Below are positions 46,641 through 60,500 of a stretch of 64,000 nucleotides of DNA, piece by piece. Where the stretch lies: positions 24,831,001 to 24,895,000 of the forward strand of contig NC_059478.1 of NCBI RefSeq assembly GCF_018139145.2, given 5' to 3'. This DNA comes from Gymnogyps californianus. Its lineage: Eukaryota; Chordata; Aves; Accipitriformes; Cathartidae. Made by a program: the position numbers and the translations under genes. Position 1 is the stretch's first letter; the number at the start of each line of letters is the position of its first letter. Below the pieces are notes generated by a model that saw only the letters and a list, made by a program, of their open reading frames with translations, made no database searches and was not told the DNA's origin.

Positions 46641-48539
46641 AGGAAGGACAAACAGTGATGTCAATTTGCTAAAGAAATACAACCTTTTTCACACTATTGT
46701 ATGTCATAAAACCCTTGTGCTCACACTGTATACTTAATCTCGATATTCCAATGCCATCCACAAAAAAATTCAGGCTTAACCCTCACAGTTTATATTGTCA
46801 CTATAAATGCTGGTAAAAAAATATTGTACAGTTGGGTGTAGTTTATTCTTTATATTTTAATGGCTATAGCAAAACTCTGTTGCTAACTAGTAAAAAAAAT
46901 TAAAAAAAATAAAAAGTTGAATGTGTTTTACAGCTATGTTGTCATGGGAAAGCTGTATTTCAAAGTGAGGGCATCAACAGCAGTGAAATGGGACATTTTT
47001 AAACATTTTAAACATTTTTAATGGGACATTAAAAAAAACACTTCACCAAAATCTCTTTGCCAGTATTTTAGCTAATAGGGTTGCAGTGTATAAAGGAAGG
47101 GTTCTGACGCCTGCACAGGCCACCCAATACTGAGCCGCTGCTCAAGTGTCTTGAACTCTAAGTGTAAATGGAAAAAACATCTAAAATTAAGCGTTTCTCC
47201 TGGAGGAACAAATTGCTGATAAAGCAAATCTTCCCATAGGACAAGCACACCTGCTGGAAGGTAGAGAGACATTTTTATGTGGGGGATTTTAACTTGAGAT
47301 AAAATACTTTTCACGGGCAGTCATATGGAAGACAGCTGGCCAAAAATAATAATAAAGGAATTTGTGTCCCTTGGGAAATTCTGAGGTTTCAAAAAATATG
47401 ATTTTTGACCTAAGCTGGGACAAAAAGTTTAGCTCTCTGATGTTTTTTCATTTAATGACATATTCCCAAATAAAAATAGTATATTTCTTTTCACTTTACC
47501 ACTTTGACATTTCTTTTCTTTTCTTATTACATAATTCTTAAGTCCAAACCATCCATTACACCACGCTGTTACGTTTCCTTATACCGTACATTACATCGAC
47601 AGGCATAATCTCCACCCTTTTTTAAGATCCCTATTAAACCAGCTAAGTTTCTTCATGAAACTGAATATCAGGAACAACACGGATCTCTGCCCCAGGCCGG
47701 GGGGACAATGGGTTTTGACGACTATTTTTCAAATGTGCTTTTAAAAGATGGACATAAGAGACGAGAGCAACCGGGAAGAGAAGCGCCCAGCACAATCCGA
47801 ACAAGCCAGGGAATGTGAGTGTTGAAAAAACCTGAGCTAGCTGTCGGGCTGATGGCTGGCAGGCAAATGGCCTGGCACAAGCCCATTGCCACTGGTGGTT
47901 TGATTCTTGCTGTGGGCAGGGAAGCGAAACTTCGCAAAGGAAAAATATTGTACCCAGAGAGCGCCTGGCTCCCCCTCTGCTCAGGAGACCCCATGTTTTT
48001 GGCCAGGCGCTTGGACCGAAAAGGGTATAAATGTATAACACAGGAGTAAAACAATACTGTCAGAAGGAGATGAGAAAAAGCCATATGAACATTTTGGCTA
48101 ATTTCTCAGCAAAAGCTTGGATAATGTTGATACATCCTAGGAAGTGTTTCCAGTTACTCCAATCAGTGTTTTCTGGTAGAAAACTGGTCTGCTGGAAAAA
48201 AATTGACCTGCTCTACCATGAAACCTCTTATGTTCATTATTTGTTTGGACTCAGCCATGATGTTCAGTGCTATGCAAAACTTCCTGGATCCAAAAATCCT
48301 CTAAACTGTCCCGTAGAAACTAAATAATTACCTGGTTAGAACTAGTCACTGCTGCTCCAAGTATCCAGAGGCCAGGTCTTTAGAGTATTTCCTAAATTCC
48401 TGGCCAAAGCAGCTTCTTTCACCCAACTTAAGGTCTTGCCTCTCTCTCCAGAAACATGCACCCCCAAAGGACAGCTGAATTCACCAGGAGGGAGCTGCGT
48501 AAGGGGTTACTCCCTGGTGTAAGGGGCTGAGAGTCAGAC

Positions 48540-48790
48540 TCTTGCTCTCACATACCTTCTGTCTACACTGCTTTAATTTCCCCATCATCTCCCCTTCTGT
48601 TTATTCTATTTTCTGCCTCTTTGTCTTTCCTCTCCAGTGTTTGGAGACCCTCTTTCCTTTTGCAGCCTCTCTCTTCCTCCCATCGTTTCCCCCAGCTCGC
48701 TCCTTCCTTCCTTCCTTTCTTTCTTCTTTCCTTCCTTCTCAGCTCTCTCCCTGGAGGTTCTATTCTCTTTTCCCTCCTCCCTGTTGTCCA
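48540..48790 (+). repeat. Polypyrimidine tract with CTTC/CTTT microsatellite
   Basis: About 250 bases of almost pure C/T on the plus strand, with the clearest tandem part (tccttccttccttcctttct and onward) at 48,701-48,740. Such a tract can form triplex (H-DNA). No gene is adjacent. Confidence 0.75.
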
Positions 48791-49489
48791 CCAGGACTTC
48801 CCCTGCTGTCACCGGAGGCACCTAGTCTGCCAGGGGAAGAGAAGAGAAGGACATGCTATGTCCAGACAAGCCTGAGACATACATCCCACTTGCCTGGGGA
48901 CCAGTCACAGCTCCTGCATCTCCTGCTGCTTTCAGTCCACAGGTACCAGCTGTGTGGATTGCCGTGTAGGGGTGGAAACACCTAAGGGGTCCTGGGAGAC
49001 AGTGCAGAGGGGTCCAAAGGCCAGAGACTTTGGCCTCTGTGCTTGCAAGTGTCCTTTGAAACCCAAGAGAAAGAGCCTGCGAGAGTGAGCGGTGCATCCT
49101 TGCCTGGACCTCCTCTTTTCTTACAGTCCTGAAGCAGCTGAGCTTTGAAATATCAAAATTCCTTTTCCCCCCAAATATTCTCACTTATGTTGGCTGCCAT
49201 CAAAAAGCACAGCTGAGACCACTGAAATTCATCACACCTGTGACCCACACTGGAGGTAGAGACAGCTCCTCCAGCTGAAGAGGCCAGCGTAGTAATGTGC
49301 TACCTTATCTCTAGTGCCACTGACTTCGGTCTATTTAATTTTCCTTTTGATTTTAATATAGATTTATTGAAAACAACAGTTATCAAAACAAACTGCACTG
49401 GCAAATTGGTGTTCGTCTGTAGCTGTACAAGCACCTATAAAGCTGCCAGCGTATGAAATAAATGGTGCTATATGGGAGGTCAGTTATTG

Positions 49490-49545
49490 CAATAGAAGTT
49501 CCCCAAGGATTTGTACTGGGCAGTTTAATATTTTTCTTATTACCC
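49490..49545 (+). mobile_element. Possible CR1 reverse-transcriptase remnant
   Basis: 'agttccccaaggatttgtac' and 'tgggcagtttaatatttttc' resemble the CR1 segment that encodes the conserved PQG-S-LGP-LF reverse-transcriptase motif. Only about 50 bases are recognisable and the frame is broken. Confidence 0.4.
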
Positions 49546-50129
49546 TCTTTTCTTTTCTACTATTTATGCCTTTCTGTTTAAATTTAAAACATACACCCAT
49601 CTGCCAAGACAAGTGTCTCTGATAAAATAATCTCTGGTAAACCTTTTCATGAGTGGGCTTCCCTCAGAATACCGGCAAATACTGACGTGTCCTGTTCAAA
49701 AGGCAGGCAAACGGGGACAGGGAGGCCAAGTTTTCTTCCCAAAAGGCTTCACCACCTAGGTCAGCTCTTTTTTTTTCCCTGCTTTTGAAAGGGTTTGTCC
49801 TTACCTCATGGTCCTTGAAAAAAACCCCACTGATTAAAACCCTGCTTCTTGCCCCGTTATTTAACCTCCATTCAAATTCTGTGGCAGTATGCCACCTTAC
49901 ACAAATCGTACCTGGTATCTGTGGGCTCCTCCCTACACACGGTTCTAAAAAAATCAAATCCAATCATAGTCTAAACCCGTTCATCAGAAGAGATAAAAGG
50001 GTTTCTGTACCGATCTCCACATCAGGAGAACACAAATCAAATAACATAACTGTCAAATGAGGAGACGAGGTGTTTAAATGCCTATAGAAATAGGAACTCT
50101 AATTACGGAAACATCTATAATGTAACTAA

Positions 50130-50420
50130 TATTATTTACATTAGAGCGATGCTAATCCAGACGAGGGTTAATGTCCCTGCTCCTAAAACATTACAGTTTA
50201 AATAGACAAGAGACAGTGAGAGGATGGAGGGGAGCATCAGCATGCTCATTCCTGCTCGAAGATGAGGGATGGAGGCAAACTCCTCACGACAGAAGAGGAT
50301 GAAAACGAGCCAAAATGTGCAATAATGAAGATGAGTTTAGATGCAGCCAGAGAGAGCAAGCGACTTGCTCAGCCTCACACAAGCTGCCTGGGGGGGTGGT
50401 GGAAAATGAATAGAAACCGT
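50130..50420 (+). repeat. Ancient MIR-like SINE
   Basis: 'aaaacattacagtttaaata' and 'gacaagagacagtgagagga' are followed about 140 bases later by 'gagagagcaagcgacttgct' and 'cagcctcacacaagctgcct'. The order fits an old amniote MIR-like SINE ('...cttacagtctaaatagacaagacagac...gagaagtgacttgcccaaggtcacacagc...'). Confidence 0.5.
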
Positions 50421-53095
50421 GGATGGCTTATATGAGTCTCTTACTCACAAAAACATTACTCGGCAGTGGGCAGTGCTTGGATCTCACTGAGTCACAGCCA
50501 GTCTTGCACTGCACTCTGCAAACATCCATTTCACTGGGAATGAGCTCCTACTGCCACGTCTTAAAGCCAGGCTGGTAGGTTTTCAGACCAGGCTGCTCCA
50601 GGTGGACCTTTGTCTCCATGTGAGAGGCACCAGCCATCATTTGGGGGCTCCAGGGAACAAGGCATCTTGCTTTGGTTGACAGAGAAAGGGTCGAGCTGAT
50701 GGAGAGAAAGCAAAGCCCTCCGTCCTCTGGACCTCTGGACTGATTCACTGCTCAGCCCGTCAACATGCAGACAACCCACCCCATGGTCAGAATTGAACCT
50801 TCTGGCCTTAAAGTCTACTCTCTGGAGGACCTCATCCAGCTTCCCCAGGCCAAAAGCCTCCTCCTCTTTCTAAGTCTGTACAAACTGGGGGCAAAACATT
50901 AATGCAAGTGCTTTGTCCTTTATCCACTGTGGTCTCCAGCTCTGGCAGCTGTTTCCCAACTTTACAGAGTACTGATGAGAGGACATATTCTCCTTCTCCT
51001 CCATCCTGCCCCTTCCCACTCTCTTCTCAGTGCAAAAGCTCAACACTTGCAGCTACCAGTCCTTTAGAGACCACTTGAGGTCCTTCCTGTCTGGCCAAGC
51101 TACCCCAATACAAACTGGGATTGGATATGATCTGTTTAGACCATATTCCATTTGATGTGAATTGCTGAAGTGGAGACAGAAAGAGCAAGTATGACTTTCG
51201 ATAGATAAAGCTATTGCAATATCAAATATAGCTCTGATCTCTTCTTAAGGGATCTCAAACATTTCTCATCCCCTTCAGAAACTTGCTGTAAAGAATAACA
51301 GTCCCACACACCTAAAATGAGACAAAAATCTTCTGCATTTGGAGGGAAAGGATCCACACAATTTGGCACCGGACCCAGCAGATTTTCCAAGGCTCTAGTA
51401 ACAGTTCAGCACAAAAGGGAAAGCCAGCAGACGAGAAGCAGAGCATTAACAAGTCTGAATGACACGTGCAGCCAGATTGTCTGCTTCACTGACAATTGAT
51501 GCCATCCCCATTACTGGGAAAATATTGTAAGCATGCTTCCATAGCGCTCTGCAGCTTATTGCTACAGATAGCCAGTGTTTCTTGTCATGGCTTATGGCTT
51601 TTGTGAGCTGGTGTAAAATGGCTTGCTGTTCCCATGCCTGAGCTTACTGGTGGAGACAGCCGATGCACAGCCAGAGCGTGCCTCTCCAAGCATCTTGTAT
51701 ACTTTGGGATTCCGCAAAGCAGCAACTGTGTTATAAGTACTCCTCTGGCACGGCTAAAGAGACAGTCTTCACTAGAGAAGCTCACTGTTAAGTCTCACTG
51801 ATGAGGATCCAATACAGGACAAGGGAGAGGGAGTCCCACAAACAAGATCTTCTGAACTTGTGCAAGGAGGGCGCAAGGATCTCCACAGATGCTCCTCTAA
51901 ATGGGACCATTGGGGAGCCCAAGGCTGAGGTATTTAAGTTAGACAATTTATTCTCACCATCTCAGCAGTGCTGGAAGAAGAGCAAGCGGGAAGGCCAGGG
52001 GACAGCAGCCCCTGGGCAGTGGGAAGGTGCAGGTGACCACCCCACAGCAGCCTTGGGGCAGGCAGTGGAGGGCTTAAGGAGTGGATCCGGGCAGGCAGGG
52101 ACCGCGGGCGATTCTCTCAAGTAAGGCTCTGCTACAAAAACCGTTGAGAAACAGAGTCCTAGAGCACTCCCTTTGTTTCTGTTAACATTCCCTCTTCACT
52201 CTCACTCTCCGTTTCTTTTTCTTTCACTCCTGAAGTCTCTCATAAGGAAAGACAAGCAGTTTGCCTCTCCTGGCAGTGGAGATGTGACACAAGCAAGTGG
52301 TCTCACATCTTCACATCCCCCTTACATCCTCCACCTACAGTCAAAAGTACCCTGTAAGGAAAACAGCTGTGGTGGGTAGGCAGAGCAGGGGATGGGGGGA
52401 GAGGAAGGAACAAGAAGAATTGGAGGCTGGGGCAGAGCATCACTGTGAATCATAGCAATTTCCTCTGATCCTGTTTTATCATTGGGGGTGGGAATGTAAA
52501 AGATGCAGAACCTGTGTGAACAAGGTCAAATTAAATCACATTTCCAGGCTGGGGAAATTACTTTTGCCTGCAGCAAGAGAGGTGCACAACACGAATGAAG
52601 GAGGGGAGGTTCATGCCACCAGGCATGCTGTATCCAGCTAATGCAAGACACAGGGAATTTATAATTAGGCCACTGAAATATATCCCTGCAGGATTTCAGT
52701 GGAGGGGGGGTCACATCAATTGAACATGTAAGAGAAAGACCAAGTGAGATCTGATTTCAAACCTACTGCCCCTTATGGAAGACAGCTCATCCTTATCTCA
52801 ATGAACACGCGTTTCTGTCTAATGAGGTGACATTACTCAACAAGGTCAACTACTCACACACTCTGAAGACGGAAGAGAGAGACCCTGAACATCTCCAGGA
52901 CAATTCAAACCTGACTCAGCTTCAAGAACATCAATGGGAGAAAGACCCAGATGCTACTGAAGCTCAAGATTTCCTACAAGAGCACACAAATTGTCAGGTC
53001 TATTTAACATCTCTTGGTCAAACCCTGTGACTGTTTCTCACTGGCACAGCCTTAAGGGAGGGAGAACAATGCTGTGCGTAGGTGGCTTGATGGAC

Positions 53096-53117
53096 CGATG
53101 GAAGGATGGATGGATGG
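53096..53117. repeat. GGAT-type tetranucleotide microsatellite
   Basis: A short 'gatggaaggatggatggatg' run with about four units; flanking 'gatggaccgatgg' looks like decayed copies. Confidence 0.6.
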
Positions 53118-56084
53118 AAAGGAGTCTCCTGAAAATCAGCCTAAGAACACAGGACTGGAAGAAGTGACCTTTCACATACTTCACATACAACGGGGAGAAA
53201 TTAATACAGACTCCCATCCAGCCTCACTAGCTATGCATGATGCCTTGCAGGCACGTGGGAATCAGTGTGTCTGCCTGAGCTAACTCACTGTCTCAGTGCT
53301 AACAAAGGAAAGTGGGTGAGATGGTGTGTGCAGGTGATAGCTCTCAACTCTGAAGTGCCTAATTTGGGGTGTTGCCATTGAACTTTTGAATCCTGAGTAT
53401 CCCTCATTCCTTTCAATTTTGACTAGCGGCAAAAACACAGGAGTTTGGAGATGGACCAGACCTAGAGCTCACCTAATCCATGTCTTGCCCCTGCTGGTAG
53501 CGGCACTGCCAGAAGGCACAGCAGGCATGCAAGAAACCTTGCAAGGGGAAACTACACTGGCAGGACAAGCCATTCTCTGGGCCAGTTTCCTCTTCAAGCC
53601 AGCTACTGGTCCAACCTGTAGTGTAAGGGTTTATGCCCCTTCCAAGGTTTGTTGTTTTTATTTGCTGTTAAAATTCAAGCTATTCTTGTTATCCGAATCA
53701 TTTTGTGAATTCCAGTAAATTCTGCCTTATTGATCCCTTGGGGGGGTTGAGGTCCACAGGAAAACTGCAGATGCAATGAGATGTTCCTCCAATAATCAAG
53801 GCAGGCATCTGAATGGTTGTGAAATATGGGGCACTGGGACTGGATGGCAGAAAAAGCTAGCTAAAGACAAAGCTGGGCCAAGATAAAGAAATTTTGAGTG
53901 TATCAGTTTCTGAACAGGCTCATGTCTGACAGAAAGCTAGTTTGTTGCACATATTTGCCTGCTCTAAATAATTCACTGCTAGAGTAATATGAGCTGGATT
54001 AAAGGACAAGAGAGGGGCAAGAAAAAGGAATAGGAAATGCAGGTGAGAAGTGACTCGTGAAAAAGACTGGTAGAAAGAAGACATGTGCTTCTCAGAGGAA
54101 GATGGGTAATTTCCCAGGAGGGAAATAGTGAGAACCAGGCACAAAGTCCTGGAAATCAGCAGCAGGAGTCTATCTCAGTATGAAACCAAAAATTTTCCAA
54201 AGTTGTAAGAAGAGATTGTGAAAATGGCCTCTGAAGCCAGGTGTGGTGACTGAGCTAAGGAAGAGCTGGAGCTCTGGGGCACATCACCCTCTCCGAAAGG
54301 GAAGGGAGGATTCTGAGGAGGAGCGAGGCTCGGCTGGGTCCGTAGCAGCACCCTCCCTCCTGTGGGTACCCCGATGAGTACATCAGAGTCCCAAATCTCT
54401 GTCGGGGCACCAGATGTGCTGGGGCAGAGCAGAAGGCAGGCTAGACAGGCTGCTGGGCGCTCATGCGCAGCGTGGCAGAGGTGGGGACAGGCTTTCCTTG
54501 TGCCGTGACTCTGCTGGGGCCACGCTGCTGTGGGACCAGGATAGGGGGGTTTGGCATGGAAGTCCCTGGCCTGCCCCAAATCCCCAGGGGGGGACCGATT
54601 AGGCAGAAATTCCCACTCCCCTGCCCTGGCACAGGAGGGGTTTGCTTCGCTGGAGAGGAGGTTTTGCACAGAGTCTTCTGCAAAGGTCAGAGAAGATGGA
54701 GAGGGCGAAAGACGTTTCACTCTGCTCTCATCTGAACAGAGGCTGGTTTGTTATTTCAGCCTGGATTTTCCCCCCTTCAGATTTAACCTCCAACTCCTAT
54801 TAAACAGACAGATCAGTCTAGGGAAAGAAAGTATTTATTTATTTGGTTATTATTATTTTTGCTAGGGAGGAATACCATCTGGTTGGCATGACAACGGTGC
54901 TGTAGGCCACCATAAACACTGGATCATTAGCACCAATGCATTGGGCTATTACGTAGGCTTGGCCATCAGCGCAGCTAAGGTGTGTGGGTTTATGGTGCAA
55001 TCCCATTCGTATCGCAGCATGGGAATTATCACAGCAGTCACAGTAGTGAGCAGTACAGCTGATGCTGAGGTCCAGCCTTACGCAGGACTAACTGCATCAG
55101 CATAAAGCATTTTCCTTTGAAAGAAGGCAGGCACAAAGCATAGGCTTGTCTTAAGTCACCTATGGCATGTGAGCTGGCTAATATCTAATGCCGTTGCTGG
55201 GCTGGACCACAAACATCGTAATACTCAGCGCTTTGAACTCCTAAACAACGTCCCTCTGTGTTACGTAGTATCATGAGAAAATGCATGTGCATGTAAGGCA
55301 CCAGTGTATTTTCTCCTAAGAACAGCCAGTTCCTATTACTACAGATGTGCAGGGTGCTCAGCACGGCTCTGAATTAGATCCACAACCTGTATGTTCTTGG
55401 GAAAGAGCAACTTGTCTTTCTTTTTACTGTAAAGCCCCATTTCAGCTTATATATCTGTAGTAGATATTAATAACAATCATGCTGCACTTGGCTGCTGCAA
55501 ACTCTGACTGATGAGAGCAGCCCTAACTCACACAAGTTTCCAATTGATTTTATCTCATGTTAGGCTCTAACTAATCACACCAGCGAGCTGCCTTAAAAGC
55601 TCACTAGATCTGTCCTGCTCAGGTTTGCTTGCCTGGCTAAAAGGGAAGGTGGGGGTTGTTTCCAGTCCCCCGCTGAATTGGGGTTCCCCGCTGAACCGGG
55701 GAGCCCCATGTCCCTCCAGGCTGTGGTAGTACTGCTGCCCCTGCACCAGGCTGTGCAGCCTGTTTGGGCTCTGAAAGCAAACCCAACATGTTCCCTGAGG
55801 CGCAGTCACAGCAAACACAAAGAAATAAATAAGAAGAACACAGTGTTGCTCACCCCGTGCACTTTCCATGGGCCAAAGCAGGAGCCACCGCTCTGAGCTG
55901 CTCTCGGACATGGCTCCAGCTTCCCCCGGCTTCAGAGGCACAGTTCAATAGCTTTGCCTTAGTTTTACTTGATCCCATTAATGACAAAAATGACAAACAC
56001 ATATGCTTTGCCTTTATAGCTATTTCACGCTTTGACATGATCCCGGGCAAGTTACCTATGCTGTCAGCGTGATGGATGGTGCAC

Positions 56085-56480
56085 AGAAGGGGGGTTGGAC
56101 AGGTGTAGCTCTTGTCACAGGGAAATATTTTTCCACACCATTAGCCTGTGGAACTCCTAGCAACAGGATATTGCTCAGAGAGGGATTCAAAAAAGCCCTG
56201 AAAAAAGAGTGGATGCTTGTACAGAAAACAAATGTCCAGTGCTGTAACAGCAAATGTTAGAAATAATCAATAGGAAAGGATGTTGCATGCTGCACGTGCT
56301 TCAATCACACAACTTCGGCTACCGGAGTTTTGGAGAGAACTTTCCTCAGGAGCAGTGTGTCCCAGAAATGCCTCATTTAGGGCTCTGGACATCTTATCCT
56401 AAGCATCTGGGTCGGCCCTCAGCTTTGGAAGTGGTAATATGGTTGATGTTCACTTGTGAGCAGTGTTTCTGAAACGGTTG
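56085..56480 (+). mobile_element. Ancient CR1/L3-like LINE 3' fragment
   Basis: Phrases in order: 'ccattagcctgtggaactcc', 'gagagggattcaaaaaagcc', 'gcttcaatcacacaacttcg', 'agttttggagagaactttcc' and 'cttatcctaagcatctgggt', then 'cggccctcagctttgga'. This matches the end of an old CR1 family of turtles and other reptiles ('...attcaaaaaggtat...cttcagggcataagcc...ggaagaaattttccc...ctctgaagcatctggtactggccac...'). About 390 bp are kept on the plus strand. Confidence 0.75.
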
Positions 56481-56768
56481 ATATAGTTACTTGTCAGGCG
56501 TCTGCCATCCAGTCTGCAACCTCCTTTTTGGAGAAGGAATTTTCCAAGAGAAAGGTCATATAGGAAATAGTGCTGCAGGACAATGGTTTATAAAGAACAC
56601 CTAGTACTCATTTGCAAAATCCCGGGCATGGTCTCCATTCTGCTGTAGAGATTCAGTGATGAGCAAGATTTAAAAGTATTGTGGTATCTTGCAGCCTGTC
56701 CTGAGAAGCAGAACCAGGAGGTTCTCCTTGCTCTCCTGTGTTACTCAGCAGACTTTGGAAGAGATCGA

Positions 56769-56809
56769 GATGATGATGATGCTGCTGCTGCTGATGATGA
56801 TGATGATGA
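56769..56809. repeat. Compound GAT/GCT trinucleotide microsatellite
   Basis: A tract of GAT units, then four GCT units, then GAT units again. No exon context, so no coding meaning. Confidence 0.85.
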
Positions 56810-57567
56810 AGAAAAAGGGACATGCTTATCTGTTGGCCACAGAAAATTTTTCTAGGCTGAAGAAAATTTTCTCACTACTAGTCCTATGAGTCAAGAAGTC
56901 ATTTAAAGGACTGTTTTCTCATTCTGGGAGGACTAGCCACTGAGAGTACACCAGCTCTAAATTTCAAACTTCTGGCAGATAGTATGATTTCAACCCTGCC
57001 TCTGCCAAATTCTTCCTCTGCAAGAGAGAGGGGACTGGCAGAGGGCAGTCACAGATGGCTCAGAAGATGAAGAGTTCCCATATAAGCTCTCCTGAGCTAT
57101 GAGACAATCCTTACACCAATCACTAGAGTAAAGCCCAGATCAGCTGCTAAGAGCAGAATAATGCTCCCAGACTCATAGGTCAACCTTCATCTCAGATGTC
57201 CTGGCTAACAGCATCGGAGAGGGAGACATGGCTAACAGCAGAGGCTTCAAGCTCCTGTCCTCCTGGAGTGTAGCCACCAGCTTATCGACGCTTAAACCAG
57301 GGCCAGGGCTGTGGTAAAGCCAGGGGACAAAAACATTTGGACAGCAGGGACTACTGCCACTGGCAGCACTTCCCAGCATCTTCTCCCAGGAGGAGAGGAG
57401 TGGTCCTTCTCCCAGCCGTGTGGGCAGGGTGGTGGTGGCACGCTGCTGAGACACGCTGGCTGTAGCCAGCAGAGGGCATGGAGATTACACACGCCAGCCA
57501 GCCACCCACCCACACCTCGCTGGAAGCGATAGCCGCGTTGAAGCCTAATTGCGACAAAAAGTTTATT

Positions 57568-57585
57568 TTTAATTAATTAATTAAT
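57568..57585. repeat. TTAA tetranucleotide run
   Basis: TTTTTAATTAATTAATTAAT type run, self-complementary, about four units. Trivial simple repeat. Confidence 0.7.
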
Positions 57586-60500
57586 CAGTTTGCCATTTTC
57601 CCCTCCACCACCCACACTGCAGATGAAAGGATGCAAGGGATGGCCTGGGTCTAGCGGAGGTGATGGCGCCAGTGACTTCAGGACGTGGTGCCATACCTGC
57701 AGAATTTCGGCAGTTTCTCGGGGTGCCACTTTTCGGGGGACCCACAGCATCACAACAGGGCGGTTCCCAACAAACGCAATGCACTCTCGTGGCATCCCAA
57801 CATGCTGCCGGTACGTGTGCAATACAGTTTTGCCCCATGCTTTCTGTAGTTGCTGCTACAATTCATCATATTTCTCCATCTTGTTTTATAAAACAGCAGC
57901 TAGAGGACATAATGATGAGTGAGGGGGTCTCTTGTTTTAAGAATTGTACGCTGGTATTGTAAGAATCCAGCAGGCTTCCAGTCGAGGCACTGTTCGTGGT
58001 GGAATTTACATGTACACTGGACTTTATGTATTATTGGTAATCCTATTGAAATCTGTACGCATAAAGTTAAGTGCATCTAATCAACTCTGTAGGTTCAGAA
58101 TTGTATACATTAATTCAATTTAGACTTCAGTATTTAGAACAGCATTTGCAGTGAGAAGGTACAGCACTGTGACAGCCCATAACAATCTCAAATTTTGTTT
58201 TACTATTAAGTGCAAAAAAAAAAAAGAAATTGAGGTGTCCCCTATTACTCTTAGAGATGAGTAATACACGCAAAGTTAAATCAGATGTTCAAAGTTATTT
58301 TAGGGTCCAAATTATCAGTGTAGAATATATTTCAGTGGAAATTTTTCCTATGGGCCTCTGTGCATATCACAGCTCCATAGTGGTGCAGGAGTCCATGTTT
58401 ATGGATCCATTTTCAGGATCAAAACCCTCATTAGTAATACAGATTAATGGTAATTACAAATATAAATAACTTGAGTGTATCTTCTCATTTTCCTCTGAAG
58501 ACATTGCTCACAGAAGCTAGCTAAATGCCAGACTTGTTCCCTGAATCCAAACTGTATTAAGTTCTTGTGTAACGGTGCAGTAACATAAAGTTAAATAAAG
58601 CTGCATAATTTTTTTTAGAGCCTCAAAACACAGAGCTTGATTCTCAGCTAGCATAAATTGGACACTGGTGCAGGATTCAGATCCTTTTTTCCATACTAAG
58701 GAACTGAAAAAGTAAAAAAAAAAAATTGCCTTTTGGCTGAGAACAAAAGAAAGACGTTTAAATCTGAGGGATCATTTTTCACGATGTTGTAAGTACTGAA
58801 AATACGGCCTTATAATAAGAGCACTTTTTTAACCAGAATTGTGTAATTGCGACTGTGAAGCTGGAGCAGAATTGGGCTGTGCCTGTTCACAGGCTGAATG
58901 TTTTCCCCAAGATCCCTGGGAGATAAGGGTTGGTTTTTAATGTGGCTTCCTGAAGTGTGTCAAGACTCTGATGTTATTTAAAATCTGGCTCATCTATACA
59001 AACCCACAGAATATTTCCCAAAGTCCTCAACTGGTTGGTCCTGTCTGTGTGGAGCATGCTGCAGGATGAGTGCCTTGGAAATGCGTGTAGTGCCAATTAA
59101 TTCAGTGTCCCCACACAAATCAGCAGGACTTGTGTTTTGGGGCATGTCTGTATATGCAGCCTGTGGGGCAGCTGTTTCCAAGGAGGTGTTAGAAATGACC
59201 AACCCCAAAAAATCGTAACTTTGGTTAATCAAGGGGTAACCGCAAGAATATATGCACAGTAATGTTTGCTCACAATTGTCAGAGATTTTTACCTGGAATA
59301 TCTAAATGCCAGTTTTTACACGAAGCAGAAAAGGAGCTCAGGAATCTAAGCCCATGTTTACCATTGTGCCACAGCTGACCATGGAAGAAGGCAGCGTTTG
59401 CTGCCTGCCCTGCCAACCCCCTCGCTCCTGCACACGGTGTGCAGGAAAAGCAGCAGTGGAGCAGATGCCTTGAAGGGGAAGCATGCTCTTTTTGTTGAGT
59501 ATCATCAGCCTCCGTATGGCTGAGCTGCAGGTCAGAGCAGCGAGCAGAGCTACTGATGGTTATGTAAAGAAAGTACGTGAAGCTCCTTCACCCAGGTGCT
59601 TTCCTGAGTTGAGGAGCTTGAAATGCCACGTCGTTTTATTTTGAAATTTAAGTGTGAAAATAAGAAAGCCTTTTTTTTTTTTTTTGGCTACATTTACTAC
59701 CATTTCCAAAGACTTTACCATTCATGAGGCACGCAAGCACTCTGACTGCATAAGACCTGTCTCTGAAGTGTGGTAGAAAGGATGGGTGAGCTTCAGTCCA
59801 GCGGAGAAGCAAACTGTTATGGTCTGCACAATGCACCCAGCGAAGGCCTGCGGCCACGTTTCTTACTGTGCCTGTGGACACTTTTATAGGGGTTGGCGCA
59901 TTCAGCAATCCCATGGAGTAACAGGCAAAACCAGCCCATATACTTTGGTGATGAGTCACTGCTTACACGAAAGTCGGATGACAGAAGCGCGTAATCCCTC
60001 TTACTCTCACATACACATAGGATATAGCCCAAGTGGTTGATGATGCTGATGAAGAGGTCTTCTTTTTTCAGGGTATGTCGTATAGCATGGTCATATTTTG
60101 AGAACGCCAGTGCAGTTAGATAAGAGCTGCAAAAAATGCTGCCCATACTCTATTTTTAAGAACAACCTGAAATTATTTAGCAGTTGAAGAAAGAAAAAAC
60201 CAGTTCCCTCTTGGGTGGAATAAGTAAGTCTCTCGGATCAGTCCGTGGTGTACTTCACAAGAAACAATGAGACAAGTGTTTCATCTGAGCCCTCATCTAA
60301 AATTGGCTCTTCCATTTCCTATGACCAGCAGTTTTTGCTCGGGACAATCCCAGGGCTGGCAGGGGAGTTGCCTGCGGCCGAGGTGGAGCGCGTGTGCGGG
60401 AGGGTTTGTGCAGAGCTGCGATGAACATCCAGGAAACATTAAAATAGCAATGTGCGTGCCGTGCATGCGTGCTGCAGTTGGAGAAACACTGGGAGTGTGA

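Noticed and set aside
46083..46658. 191-codon plus-strand frame
   Set aside because: Its second half overlaps an ancient CR1 fragment, and no conserved protein features are present.
55960..56060. MIR-like phrase 'gatcccgggcaagttacct'
   Set aside because: A single short match. The surrounding sequence does not continue the MIR core.
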